From contig JANYBY010000287.1 of assembly GCA_025360565.1 (NCBI GenBank), forward strand, positions 1 to 14,139: DNA of 14,139 bases, written 5' to 3'. Shown piece by piece: positions 1-7,186 of the stretch. Both the position numbers and the translations under genes were made by a program. A model generated the notes under the pieces. The model searched no databases. It was given only the letters and a program-made list of their open reading frames with translations, and was not told the DNA's origin. Every line of letters begins with the position of its first letter. Within the stretch, counting starts at the first letter, position 1. This DNA is from Bacteroidota bacterium. Its GTDB lineage: Bacteria; Bacteroidota; Bacteroidia; B-17B0; Aurantibacillaceae.

Positions 1-26
1 TTGTTAGGCTTTTTTCGAATAAACAT
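1..26 (-). CDS. IS1634-like transposase, N-terminal start only (partial)
   Basis: Reading the minus strand from an ATG at 26-24 gives MFIRKKPN and then runs off the window. From memory, this opening is typical of IS1634/IS4-group transposases of Bacteroidota, whose proteins commonly begin MF(I/V)RKK. Only eight codons are visible, so no catalytic residue can be checked. The short distance from the ATG to an apparent element edge (about 25 nt) fits an insertion sequence. The alternative is a chance ATG in non-coding DNA. The identification rests on the start peptide and on the edge sequence beside it, and is tentative. Confidence 0.42.
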
Positions 27-51
27 ACCCAAAAGTAGCAATGGGACACCC
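1..51 (-). mobile_element. Probable end of an IS1634-like insertion sequence
   Basis: Just upstream of the candidate transposase start, the minus strand reads GGGTGTCCCATTGCTACTTT, ending about position 51. A short G/C-bearing segment immediately ahead of the ORF is what an insertion-sequence terminal inverted repeat looks like. The partner end and the target duplication lie outside the window, so the boundary at about 51 is an estimate. The element would sit about 130 bp downstream of the metK terminator. Confidence 0.35.
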
Positions 52-178
52 AACTAAAAAACATTTTTCAATAAAATAAGGCATTACAGAGCGTGTTTTT
101 TAAAAGTGCGTAAAACAGGAGTTTTTACTAATTTAACTTTGGACTGCTTTAAACCCAGAATTGGTATAATTAGCAAAT

Positions 179-212
179 AAAAAAGCCGTTCAAATTACTG
201 AACGGCTTTTTA
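179..212 (-). terminator. Intrinsic terminator of metK (bidirectional in form)
   Basis: GCCGTTCA (185-192) and TGAACGGC (199-206) form a perfect 8-bp stem with a 6-nt loop. Flanking A5 and T5 tracts extend the stem. Read on the minus strand, the hairpin lies about 20 nt after the metK stop codon and is followed by a T tract (184-179), the classic Rho-independent arrangement. The T tract at 207-211 would also serve plus-strand transcripts. The 127 nt to its left (52-178) hold no gene or motif I can support. Confidence 0.88.
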
Positions 213-229
213 TTTTTATAAATGCTTAC

Positions 230-1492
230 TTATTTTATTTTGAAAGCAGCTTTTACTTTGCTTACATAATCTAATTTTTCCCAGGTAAATAATTCCACTT
301 TTTTAGTAATGGTTTTTCCTCCCGGTATTTTAAATGTTTTGGTAACCGTTTCGTTTTTGCGCCCCATGTGTCCGTAAGCAGCAGTTTCGCTGTACATTGG
401 GTTTCGCAATTTTAAGCGTTGTTCAATAAAGTAAGGGCGCATGTCAAACACTTCCTCAACTAATTTCGCAATTTGGCCATCTGTCATTTTTACTTTAGAT
501 GTGCCGTTAGTATTTACGTAAAGGCCGCAAGGTTTTGCAACACCGATAGCGTAAGAAACTTGTACCAATATTTCATCACACACACCTGCTGCAACTAAAT
601 TTTTTGCAATGTGGCGTGTGGCGTAGGCTGCAGAACGATCCACTTTACTTGGGTCTTTACCCGAAAAAGCCCCGCCGCCATGCGCGCCTTTTCCGCCATA
701 AGTATCTACAATAATTTTACGGCCAGTTAAACCTGTATCGCCGTGCGGACCGCCAATAACAAAGTTTCCGGTTGGGTTGATGTGGTAAGTTATTTTATCG
801 TTGAATAATTTATGCAACGAAGTTTTTAAACCTTTTTTTACGCGTGGAATTAAAATAGCAACAACATCTTTTGTAATTTGTTCCTGCATTTTAGTTTGAT
901 TACCTTTTGTAAAATCATCGTGTTGTGTTGAAATTACAATAGTATCAATACGGATAGGTTGATTTTTATCGTTGTACTCTATCGTTACTTGTGATTTTGC
1001 ATCGGGACGTAAATATTTCATTTGTTTGCCTTCTTTACGAATAGCAGCTAATTCTAACAATAAACGGTGAGCAAGGTCTAAAGGCAAAGGCATGTAATTA
1101 TCGGTTTCGTTAGTAGCGTAACCAAACATCATCCCCTGATCACCGGCACCTTGTTCTTCTTTTTTCTTTTTATCAACGCCCTGATTAATATCCGATGATT
1201 GTTCGTGAATAGCCGAAATAATTCCGCAAGAATCTGCTTCAAACATGTATTCCGCTTTTGTGTATCCGATTTTACGGATCACTTCGCGCGCAATTTCTTG
1301 CACATCTAAATACGCTTTTGATTTTACTTCACCTGCTAAAACAACGAGTCCAGTTGTAACAAGTGTTTCGCAAGCCACTTTACTTTGCGCGTCAACTGCT
1401 AAAAAATTATCGATTAGCGCGTCCGAAATTTGATCGGATACTTTGTCCGGGTGTCCTTCAGAAACTGATTCTGATGTAAATAAATATCCCAT
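230..1492 (-). CDS. metK: S-adenosylmethionine synthetase (MetK)
   Basis: Methionine adenosyltransferase (EC 2.5.1.6) makes S-adenosylmethionine from methionine and ATP in the cytoplasm and supplies most cellular methylation. Family hallmarks are all present. GHPDK lies at residues 13-17, near the N terminus. GAGDQG at 115-120 opens the conserved GDQGxMFGYAxxET segment. The phosphate-binding GGGAFSGKDPSKVDRSAAY is at 272-290. At 420 aa it is longer than the E. coli enzyme (384 aa), with small insertions including a Lys-rich stretch before GAGDQG; all core motifs are intact. It has its own consensus-like promoter overlapping the end of purS and a strong terminator downstream, so it can be transcribed alone. 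The start is the first in-frame ATG and matches the family N terminus. Confidence 0.98.
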   Translation of the reverse strand: MGYLFTSESVSEGHPDKVSDQISDALIDNFLAVDAQSKVACETLVTTGLVVLAGEVKSKAYLDVQEIAREVIRKIGYTKAEYMFEADSCGIISAIHEQSSDINQGVDKKKKEEQGAGDQGMMFGYATNETDNYMPLPLDLAHRLLLELAAIRKEGKQMKYLRPDAKSQVTIEYNDKNQPIRIDTIVISTQHDDFTKGNQTKMQEQITKDVVAILIPRVKKGLKTSLHKLFNDKITYHINPTGNFVIGGPHGDTGLTGRKIIVDTYGGKGAHGGGAFSGKDPSKVDRSAAYATRHIAKNLVAAGVCDEILVQVSYAIGVAKPCGLYVNTNGTSKVKMTDGQIAKLVEEVFDMRPYFIEQRLKLRNPMYSETAAYGHMGRKNETVTKTFKIPGGKTITKKVELFTWEKLDYVSKVKAAFKIK

Positions 1493-1542
1493 GATGGATT
1501 TTAGAATTAATTGTTTATAGCTTAAGATTTAATTTTGAGGTT

Positions 1543-1573
1543 CAAATGTAGTGTAATGATTGTAATAAACAAA
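1543..1573 (-). promoter_or_regulatory. Promoter of metK (Bacteroidota-type)
   Basis: On the minus strand TTTG (1573-1570) is followed after 19 nt by TACATTTG (1550-1543). This is an exact match to the Bacteroidota pattern TTTG-N19-TAnnTTTG. The upstream element begins directly after the purS stop codon. Transcription would start near 1536, giving a leader of about 44 nt before the metK ATG. That leader has no visible riboswitch fold. Confidence 0.72.
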
Positions 1574-1828
1574 TTATTTAGAAGGTGTTAACTTTATTTG
1601 GTAGCCTTCCATAATTTGATTGCACAATAATTTTTTGCAGGCCTCGTCCACCTTCAGTTTGGCAACATCTTCAGAGGCGGCCTCAATTTCTAAGGTAATG
1701 TGCTTGCCAATACGCACGTTTTCAATTTCGGGCAAACCAAGGTTTTTCATTGAGCCGGTAACGGCTTTTCCTTGCGGGTCTAATAATGCTTTAAGGGGCA
1801 TTACATCAATATCTGCAATGTATTTCAT
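1574..1828 (-). CDS. purS: Phosphoribosylformylglycinamidine synthase subunit PurS
   Basis: PurS is the small structural subunit of the three-part FGAM synthase (PurS-PurL-PurQ). That complex converts FGAR, glutamine and ATP to FGAM, the fourth step of purine synthesis, and PurS helps couple the glutaminase to the synthetase. The 84-residue length is typical. The sequence shows the family's features: an N-terminal strand, the segment around residues 13-30 reading LLDPQGKAVTGSMKNLG, then a VRIGKHI strand and a C-terminal helix ending in CNQIMEGYQI. Neither purL nor purQ is nearby, so the complex must be assembled from separate loci. It lies 84 nt downstream of hicA and just upstream of metK. 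I see no convincing consensus promoter in front of it. Confidence 0.93.
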   Translation of the reverse strand: MKYIADIDVMPLKALLDPQGKAVTGSMKNLGLPEIENVRIGKHITLEIEAASEDVAKLKVDEACKKLLCNQIMEGYQIKLTPSK

Positions 1829-1912
1829 AGGTCATTTTTAAGAAGTGCTAATGTAATAAGTTTAAGGCGTTTTTAAAATTGGATTTGAAAAATGTTAATA
1901 ATTAGCTTAATG

Positions 1913-2152
1913 TTAGAAAAGCTCAGATAATAACTTGGATTTTTCTATTCCTAAATAAATAGCAACGTCGTTTAAAATAGCGTTTAGAGTTCCTAATTTT
2001 AAAGGATCATGATTCGGTATTGTGATATGGTGCTGACCGTTAAAATTGGAAGTAAGTCTAATATGACTACCCGTTTGCCTTGTAGGAACAAAACCAAACT
2101 TGTTTAACAATTTAATTAAATCGCTTGCAGAAAGATCCCTCGGAATTTTCAT
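1913..2152 (-). CDS. hicA: HicA-type mRNA interferase toxin
   Basis: HicA toxins are small proteins with a double-stranded-RNA-binding fold that cleave mRNA until bound by HicB. This 79-aa protein shows the family pattern. An N-terminal helix is followed by the F-G-F-x-x-x-R-Q-x-GSH motif, with the predicted catalytic histidine at residue 30, then RLTS and an HHITIPNHDPLKLGTL segment. It starts 5 nt after the stop of the HicB-like gene, so the pair is almost certainly co-transcribed and perhaps translationally coupled. The gene order is antitoxin first. No terminator-like hairpin is visible after it. Toxicity is inferred from the family and cannot be read from the sequence; some chromosomal HicA proteins are inactive. 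Confidence 0.9.
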   Translation of the reverse strand: MKIPRDLSASDLIKLLNKFGFVPTRQTGSHIRLTSNFNGQHHITIPNHDPLKLGTLNAILNDVAIYLGIEKSKLLSELF

Positions 2153-2157
2153 TTAAG

Positions 2158-2364
2158 TTATAGAGTAAGAATTTCCTCTTTTACTAAGTGTAAACGAATA
2201 ATTTTAGGAAGTTTATCCGCCTCAAAATGACATTTAACGGCATCTTTTATTTCCGCTTTTAATTCATCTAAAGTATCAGCTTCGGCAAAGATTGATTCGC
2301 CAAGAGCTTTGGCGATAAAACCACCTTCTTGGGATTCTTCTATCAAAAAAAACACTTCGTTCAT
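2158..2364 (-). CDS. hicB: HicB-like antitoxin, short form without DNA-binding domain
   Basis: This 68-residue protein is the partner of the downstream hicA. It has the HicB partial RNase H-like fold signature: an opening strand, EESQEGGFIAKALG, then SIFAEADTLDELKAEIKDAV, then a closing segment PKIIRLHLVKEE. Close relatives are often mislabelled as a 2-oxoisovalerate dehydrogenase subunit, a name with no support here. Longer HicB proteins carry a C-terminal helix-turn-helix or ribbon-helix-helix domain. This one ends after the toxin-binding fold, so it probably neutralises HicA but may not autoregulate its own promoter. It starts 9 nt after the pssA stop codon and hicA follows after 5 nt, which points to a pssA-hicB-hicA transcript. 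A T8 run falls in codons 4-7. Confidence 0.85.
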   Translation of the reverse strand: MNEVFFLIEESQEGGFIAKALGESIFAEADTLDELKAEIKDAVKCHFEADKLPKIIRLHLVKEEILTL

Positions 2365-2373
2365 AATTTAAAG

Positions 2374-3168
2374 TTAAGCATTTTTTTCCTTTTTTAAAAA
2401 CAAATTATTAATAAGCGAAAATAGGATATAGGAAATTATGATAAAAGGAATGCCAATAAATTGAAGAAATACAAGAGACAACAAACTCCAAATTAAAAAC
2501 ACAAAGCGGATCTCATTTCCCCTCCATTTAAAATTTTTGAATTTGAGTGCGAAGAGCGGGATAGGGGCGATGAGAAGGAGGGATGTTATTAGAGTCAGGC
2601 TAGTTAAAAATCCATATTGATTTATGATCATGGAAGCTCTTGTTGGATAAATGGAACCATCAATACCACTGGAAAAATAAATTATAAGTGGAAGAGAACA
2701 AATTAAAATAGCGTTGGCAGGCGTTGGCAAACCAATAAACGATTCTGTTTGCCTTGTATCGTTATTGAATTTGGCTAAACGAATGGCGGAAAAAATCGGA
2801 ATCAATAAAGCAAGATAAGGTAAATAACTTTCCAAAACAGAAGGCGTTAAATAATGTCCGGGCATTTCGCAACCAACACAGCCTTCCCAATTTTGAATAG
2901 GAATTGTGATTTTAAAAAGTTTAAACATCATCACCCCGGGCACAACCCCAAAAGTTACCATATCGGCTAAACTATCAAGGTCTTTACCAATCGGTGATGT
3001 TACTTTTAAGATGCGAGCCGCAAATCCGTCAAAAAAATCTAACACGGCTGCAATGCCCACCAAATAAGCGGCCCAAACCAGGTCGCCTTCAAAACATTTT
3101 ACAATGGCTAAACATCCGCAAAATAAATTGCCGAGGGTAATGGCATTGGGGATGTTACGTTTTATCAT
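2374..3168 (-). CDS. pssA: CDP-diacylglycerol-serine O-phosphatidyltransferase
   Basis: Integral membrane enzyme (EC 2.7.8.8) that joins serine to CDP-diacylglycerol, making phosphatidylserine, the precursor of phosphatidylethanolamine. The complete CDP-alcohol phosphotransferase motif D-x2-DG-x2-AR-x8-G-x3-D-x3-D is present, with D44, D47, G48, R52, G61, D65 and D69. These residues bind two metal ions and the CDP group. Hydrophobic segments follow along the protein, ending in a strongly hydrophobic region and a short Lys-rich tail (264 aa), as in type II PssA. A loop at about residues 97-112 carries two cysteines (CVGC), a minor variation. The 5' side contains a hairpin and lies downstream of the 89-bp palindrome. 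hicB follows within 9 nt. Confidence 0.94.
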   Translation of the reverse strand: MIKRNIPNAITLGNLFCGCLAIVKCFEGDLVWAAYLVGIAAVLDFFDGFAARILKVTSPIGKDLDSLADMVTFGVVPGVMMFKLFKITIPIQNWEGCVGCEMPGHYLTPSVLESYLPYLALLIPIFSAIRLAKFNNDTRQTESFIGLPTPANAILICSLPLIIYFSSGIDGSIYPTRASMIINQYGFLTSLTLITSLLLIAPIPLFALKFKNFKWRGNEIRFVFLIWSLLSLVFLQFIGIPFIIISYILFSLINNLFLKKEKNA

Positions 3169-3179
3169 TCTACGAAATA

Positions 3180-3203
3180 CGCATCTCGATTACGCTCGAT
3201 GCG
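3180..3203. repeat. Small inverted repeat in the pssA leader
   Basis: CGCATC (3180-3185) and GATGCG (3198-3203) pair perfectly around a 12-nt loop (TCGATTACGCTC). The hairpin would lie 11 nt or so ahead of the pssA start codon on the minus-strand transcript. A weak promoter-like TATATTCG (minus strand, 3217-3210) lies just upstream, so the hairpin could be at the 5' end of a pssA transcript. The wording of the repeat resembles short dispersed GC-rich palindromes I recall from other Bacteroidota genomes. No function can be read from the sequence. Confidence 0.55.
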
Positions 3204-3242
3204 ACAGTACGAATATACGAATCAAAATTTTAAAGTAGTTTT

Positions 3243-3331
3243 TTTCTCGCTGAGGGCCGCTGAGTTTTCGCAGATAAACGCTGAGACTCTCAGCGCAACT
3301 TTGCGGTATCTCTGCGTAACTCTGCGAGAAA
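3243..3331. repeat. 89-bp palindromic intergenic repeat with helically phased units
   Basis: Two 44-nt arms (3243-3286 and 3288-3331) are inverted around C3287, with 31 of 44 positions pairing. The outer ends (TTTCTCGC / GCGAGAAA) and the centre (GCTGAGA / TCTCAGC) are perfect. Each arm is made of four units with a CGC core followed by WGA: CGC at 3248, 3258, 3269 and 3279, mirrored by GCG at 3293, 3303, 3314 and 3324. The spacing is 10-11-10 in both arms. It begins 1 nt after the ABC-F stop codon. The CTCTGCG-rich wording resembles dispersed repeats I recall from Bacteroidota and other genomes. On the minus strand it is followed by an A-rich and not a T-rich tract, so it is not a standard intrinsic terminator. 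Confidence 0.85.
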
Positions 3332-3332
3332 C

Positions 3333-5261
3333 CTACACGATTTTCCCGCTAATATCTTCCCACTTCAACATTTCAGCATCCAATTCTTTTTTAAAATTAT
3401 TGTACTTATTAAAAAATAACTGATCGTTCATTAATTTTTCGTATTCCGCAGGGTTCGCTAATTTGGCATCACAATCTTTAATTTCTTTTTCCAATCGCTC
3501 AATATTTTCTTCTGCTTTTTTTAACTGACCGCGTAATTGTTTTTGTTCGGCTTCCTTTGCTTTGTCTGCCTCGTTTACAGCAACAGCAGGTTTTTTGGTT
3601 TCAACTTTTTCTGTTTGCTTTACTTTTTTATCTAAATCCAATTCATTCAAACGTTCTACTTTACGCAATTGCATAAATTCTTCAATATCGCACAAATGTT
3701 CTTTTACTTTTCCGTCTCTGAACTCAAAAAGCCTGTTGCAAATGCCTTTCATAAAATCCCTATCGTGACTCACCATCACCACCGTTCCTTCATAATCTAT
3801 CAGGGCTTTCTTTAAAATATCTTTCGAGCGAATATCCAAGTGATTGGTTGGCTCATCCATCAATAACAAATTGTACGGTTCCAATAATAATTTACACAAA
3901 GCCAAACGTCCACGTTCTCCTCCGCTCAACACCTGCACTTTTTTCTCAATGTCATCGCCTCTGAATAAGAATGAACCTAAGAGTCCGCGCACTTGTCTGC
4001 GCACCTCGCCAACTGCGGCTTCATCAATGGTTTCAAAAACAGTTTTTTTAGGATCGAGTTTTTCTTCCTGATCCTGTTCAAAATACCCCATCTTAACGCT
4101 ATGGCCAATTTGAACAGTGCCGTCGTAATCGATTTTTTTGGCAATCATTTTCATCATTGTACTTTTTCCTTCGCCATTCCTTCCTACCAATCCAATTTTT
4201 TCGCCTTTGGTAATAATAAATGTTGCGTCAGAAAAAATTTGTTTTGGGCCATATTTTTTTCCGGCGTCTTCAACCGTCAACACTATTTTACCGCTGTGCG
4301 CCGGGGTTGGAAAACGAAAATACATACTCGCTGCATCGTCATCATCCACTTCCACAATTTCCATGCGGTCTAATTTTTTAATGAGCGATTGCGCAAAAGA
4401 AGCTTTACTTGCTTTGGCGCGGTACTTATCAATTAACACTTCCGTTTGATTAATTATTTTTTGCTGATTCTTCGCTGCGTTCTCCTGCTGTTCTTTTCGT
4501 TCCTGACGTAAAACCAAATACTTTGAATAATTTGTTTTGTAATCGTAAATTTTTTGATTCGAAATTTCTATAGTTCTAGTGGTAACGCTATCTAAAAATG
4601 TTTTATCGTGACTGATGAGCATTACAGCCCCCGGAAAAGTTTCCATAAACTCTTCCAGCCACATAATGGCCTCAATATCTAAGTGATTGGTGGGCTCATC
4701 CAATAAAAGTATATCAGGTTTTTGCAATAATAATTTTGCCAGCTCCACACGCATGCGCCAGCCTCCACTAAACTCGGCAGTTTGCCTGTCAAAATCATCG
4801 CGGCTAAAACCTAAGCCTTTTAAAATCTTCTCTATCTCTTCCTGTTTATTTCCGGCACCGAGCATTTCTAAACGATGGTATACATCGCTTTGCTCTTCTA
4901 GCAATCGCGAATAGCTATCGCTTTCGTAATCGGTGCGCGTTTCAAGATCGGTGTTTATTTCGTTGATGCGTTTTTCTAAATTCTGAATTTCGCTGAAAGC
5001 GGATTCGGTTTCTTCAAACACAGTTCGTCCATGCTGATGGATCATATCCTGCGGCAAATAACCGATCTTGCACATTTTTGGAACAGAAATTTCGCCTTTT
5101 GTAGGATTTTGTTCGCCCGCTAATAATTTAAGCAGGGTACTTTTTCCCGCGCCGTTCTTCCCGGCAAGGCCAATACGATCTTTCGGATTAATTAAAAAAG
5201 AAATATTATCGAATAGGTTGTATCCGCCAAAACTAACCGTTACGCCATTTACCGAGATCAT
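3333..5261 (-). CDS. ABC-F family ATPase (YheS/Uup-like, ribosome-associated)
   Basis: ABC-F proteins have two fused ATPase domains and no membrane part. They bind the ribosomal E site and act on stalled or misfolded translation complexes; some give antibiotic protection. Domain 1 has Walker A GKNGAGKS (34-41), signature FSGGWRMR (164-171) and Walker B LLLDEPTNHLD (185-195). Domain 2 has GRNGEGKS (360-367), LSGGERGR (445-452) and LLMDEPTNHLD (466-476). The helical linker at about 235-330, containing the RAKASKASFAQS segment, is the P-site-tRNA-interaction motif region that defines ABC-F. A charged coiled coil (about 560-635) closes the protein, as in Uup and YheS. At 642 aa it is closest in length and motif wording to YheS. 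It lies 36 nt after the DEAD-box helicase and probably shares its transcript. The substrate state cannot be told. Confidence 0.93.
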   Translation of the reverse strand: MISVNGVTVSFGGYNLFDNISFLINPKDRIGLAGKNGAGKSTLLKLLAGEQNPTKGEISVPKMCKIGYLPQDMIHQHGRTVFEETESAFSEIQNLEKRINEINTDLETRTDYESDSYSRLLEEQSDVYHRLEMLGAGNKQEEIEKILKGLGFSRDDFDRQTAEFSGGWRMRVELAKLLLQKPDILLLDEPTNHLDIEAIMWLEEFMETFPGAVMLISHDKTFLDSVTTRTIEISNQKIYDYKTNYSKYLVLRQERKEQQENAAKNQQKIINQTEVLIDKYRAKASKASFAQSLIKKLDRMEIVEVDDDDAASMYFRFPTPAHSGKIVLTVEDAGKKYGPKQIFSDATFIITKGEKIGLVGRNGEGKSTMMKMIAKKIDYDGTVQIGHSVKMGYFEQDQEEKLDPKKTVFETIDEAAVGEVRRQVRGLLGSFLFRGDDIEKKVQVLSGGERGRLALCKLLLEPYNLLLMDEPTNHLDIRSKDILKKALIDYEGTVVMVSHDRDFMKGICNRLFEFRDGKVKEHLCDIEEFMQLRKVERLNELDLDKKVKQTEKVETKKPAVAVNEADKAKEAEQKQLRGQLKKAEENIERLEKEIKDCDAKLANPAEYEKLMNDQLFFNKYNNFKKELDAEMLKWEDISGKIV

Positions 5262-5285
5262 TACAAAACTGAATTATGAATTAAA

Positions 5286-5299
5286 AATTAACGTTAATT
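5286..5299. repeat. 14-bp perfect AT-rich palindrome between helicase and ABC-F genes
   Basis: AATTAACGTTAATT is a perfect palindrome centred between 5292 and 5293. It overlaps the helicase stop codon (5298-5300) and lies in the 36-nt gap before the ABC-F start. It could be an operator-like site or chance in AT-rich DNA. No clear TAnnTTTG element accompanies it. Confidence 0.3.
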
Positions 5300-7166
5300 A
5301 AAATCTGCTTTTTCCGAAAGTTTTTTTCTTTTCTCCACCACGGTCAGAGCTTGGCTTATCTTTGTATTTAAAATCGCTGCTGCTCGATTTTTCTTTTGAA
5401 CCAAAATCACGCTTGCCAAATTCTTTTTTTCCGTAAGATTTTTCGCCGCCATAACTCTTTTCACCACTTCCGCTTCCGCTTCTTGGCCTTTTAAATCCGT
5501 CTTTTTTGCGGTCGTTGCCTTTATAGCCTCCACCGCTGCCGCCACGTCTTTCTCCGCCGCCATCGCTCATTTTGCGATTGCTGACTTCCAACGACATTTT
5601 ACGGTTATTAAATTCTAAGCCGCTTGAATTGAGCGCTAAAAAAGTATCTACCAATTTACTTTCGGTTTCAAAGAAAGAGAAACTGCTTTTTACATCAATA
5701 TTAAACACCATGCGCGGTTGTAATTTAACTGCGTCGCTCAAAAAATCTTTTAAACTGTTAATGTTAAACCCATCCATCATACCCATGTTTACAAAGAAAC
5801 GGGTAGTGCGGCTATTGCCAAATGCCCCGTCAACAGCACCTTTTTGCATGTTAAGATCGGGCGCGTTCTGATAATATTCGTGAAAGCGGTTAAACTCTTC
5901 GCTTATAAAACGTTTAATTAATTCTTCTTTACTCAGGTCTTTTAACTCTTCGTAAATTTTAGGTAAAAAACTTTCTATCTCTGCATCTTTTACTTCCACA
6001 TTATGAAGTTTGCTTACCAGATTAAATAATTGTTTTTCGCAAACATCAATTCCGTTCGGAACTTGTTTCTTTTCAAATTTCTTTTTCAGAATGCGTTCAA
6101 TATCTTTTATTTTACCGCTGTCTTTTGGTGTAATGATCGCAATCGCAATTCCCGATTTTCCTGCGCGTGCAGTTCTTCCGGTGCGGTGCGTATAATTTTC
6201 AACATCCTCGGGTAAATTATAATTAATTACGTGCGTAACATCATTCACATCAATACCGCGAGCTGCCACATCGGTAGCCACAAGCATTTGCAGGGTTTTA
6301 CTGCGAAAGCGTTTCATTACAAAATCGCGTTGGCTTTGCGAAAGATCGCCATGTAAAGCATCTGCACTATAACCGTCTTTAATTAAGTTATCTGCTACTT
6401 CCTGTGTTTCGGCTTTAGTGCGGCAAAAAACAATTCCAAAAATTTCGGGATAAAAATCGGCCACGCGTTTTAAGGTTAAATACCTATCGCGCGGAGTTAC
6501 CAAATAATATATATGTTCTAAATTATCGGCTCCTTCGTTTCTTTTGCCGGTACTTATTTCTTTTGGGTTGGTCATATAGTTTTTAGCTATACGTTCCACT
6601 TCCCTTGGCATAGTAGCGCTAAACAGCCAGGTATGTTTTTGTTTTGGTGTTTCTTTTAAAATGGTATCAAGGTCATCTTTAAAACCCATGTTCAGCATTT
6701 CATCGGCTTCATCTAACACCACAATTTTAACCGTATTTAAATTTATTACGCGGCGTTCTATCATATCAATTAAACGGCCCGGCGTTGCAACAATAACTTG
6801 TACGCCGCGTTTCACATCTTTAATTTGTCCGTCAATTCGGGCGCCGCCATAAATAGCGGTAATACCAAAACCTCTTAAATATTTACCGTAATTTTTAATA
6901 TCGTTGGTAATTTGTACGCATAATTCGCGCGTGGGTGCTAAAACCAATGCTTGCACAGTTCTATCATCGCAATTAATGGCGCTTAAAATAGGAATACCAA
7001 AAGCCGCAGTTTTACCTGTACCGGTTTGGGCCAGGGCCACAAGATCAGTTGGGGTTTGCGCTAAAAGCGGAATAGTTTGTTGTTGTATTGGGGTAGGCGA
7101 AACAAAGCCTAAATCATTAATAGCCTTTATAAGGTCGCTATTGAGACCTAATTCTTCAAAAGTCAT
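5298..7166 (-). CDS. DEAD-box ATP-dependent RNA helicase (DeaD/CsdA type)
   Basis: Unwinds RNA duplexes using ATP. DeaD-type enzymes act in ribosome assembly, mRNA decay and cold adaptation. All core motifs are present: Q motif around PTPIQ (24-28), motif I AQTGTGKT (46-53), PTREL (78-82), TPGR (128-131), motif II DEAD (152-155), SAT (183-185), the VATDVAARGIDV segment (296-307) and HRTGRTAR (327-334). After the helicase core comes a helical linker, then a DbpA-type RNA-binding domain (about 453-529), then a roughly 90-residue Gly/Ser/Lys/Arg-rich tail. The tail has short repeats (GEKSYG twice, KKEFG / KRDFG) and is probably disordered and RNA-binding. The gene is divergent from the guanylyltransferase and has a structured leader of about 85 nt. 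ABC-F follows after 36 nt. deaD or csdA would fit as a name, but paralogues are common. Confidence 0.95.
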   Translation of the reverse strand: MTFEELGLNSDLIKAINDLGFVSPTPIQQQTIPLLAQTPTDLVALAQTGTGKTAAFGIPILSAINCDDRTVQALVLAPTRELCVQITNDIKNYGKYLRGFGITAIYGGARIDGQIKDVKRGVQVIVATPGRLIDMIERRVINLNTVKIVVLDEADEMLNMGFKDDLDTILKETPKQKHTWLFSATMPREVERIAKNYMTNPKEISTGKRNEGADNLEHIYYLVTPRDRYLTLKRVADFYPEIFGIVFCRTKAETQEVADNLIKDGYSADALHGDLSQSQRDFVMKRFRSKTLQMLVATDVAARGIDVNDVTHVINYNLPEDVENYTHRTGRTARAGKSGIAIAIITPKDSGKIKDIERILKKKFEKKQVPNGIDVCEKQLFNLVSKLHNVEVKDAEIESFLPKIYEELKDLSKEELIKRFISEEFNRFHEYYQNAPDLNMQKGAVDGAFGNSRTTRFFVNMGMMDGFNINSLKDFLSDAVKLQPRMVFNIDVKSSFSFFETESKLVDTFLALNSSGLEFNNRKMSLEVSNRKMSDGGGERRGGSGGGYKGNDRKKDGFKRPRSGSGSGEKSYGGEKSYGKKEFGKRDFGSKEKSSSSDFKYKDKPSSDRGGEKKKTFGKSRF

Positions 7167-7186
7167 TTTTAAATTTTTTAATTAAA

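Noticed and set aside
139..170. TTGGAC and TATAAT resembling a sigma-70 promoter on the plus strand
   Set aside because: The spacing is 20 nt, and Bacteroidota promoters use TTTG/TAnnTTTG. No gene follows on the plus strand, only the metK terminator.
1493..1540. Possible S-adenosylmethionine riboswitch ahead of metK
   Set aside because: The leader from the predicted start is only about 44 nt, almost all A/T, and lacks the paired stems of SAM-I or SAM-II aptamers.
1829..1912. Promoter for purS in the hicA-purS gap
   Set aside because: TACATTAG departs from TAnnTTTG and no TTTG lies at the right distance, so I cannot support a call.
2345..2352. T8 tract in codons 4-7 of hicB as a slippage switch
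   Set aside because: A/T runs of this length are frequent in such AT-rich DNA, and the codons (Val-Phe-Phe-Leu) explain it. I kept only the G8 tract as unusual.
3993..4373. A 126-residue plus-strand frame, with several smaller ones, within the ABC-F gene
   Set aside because: Antisense to conserved ATPase motifs, and biased composition typical of a shadow frame.
5294..5563. An 89-residue Ala/Lys-rich reading frame on the minus strand inside the helicase tail
   Set aside because: It is an alternative frame of the Gly/Ser/Lys-rich low-complexity tail of the DEAD-box gene, whose frame is supported by all motifs. It resembles no family.
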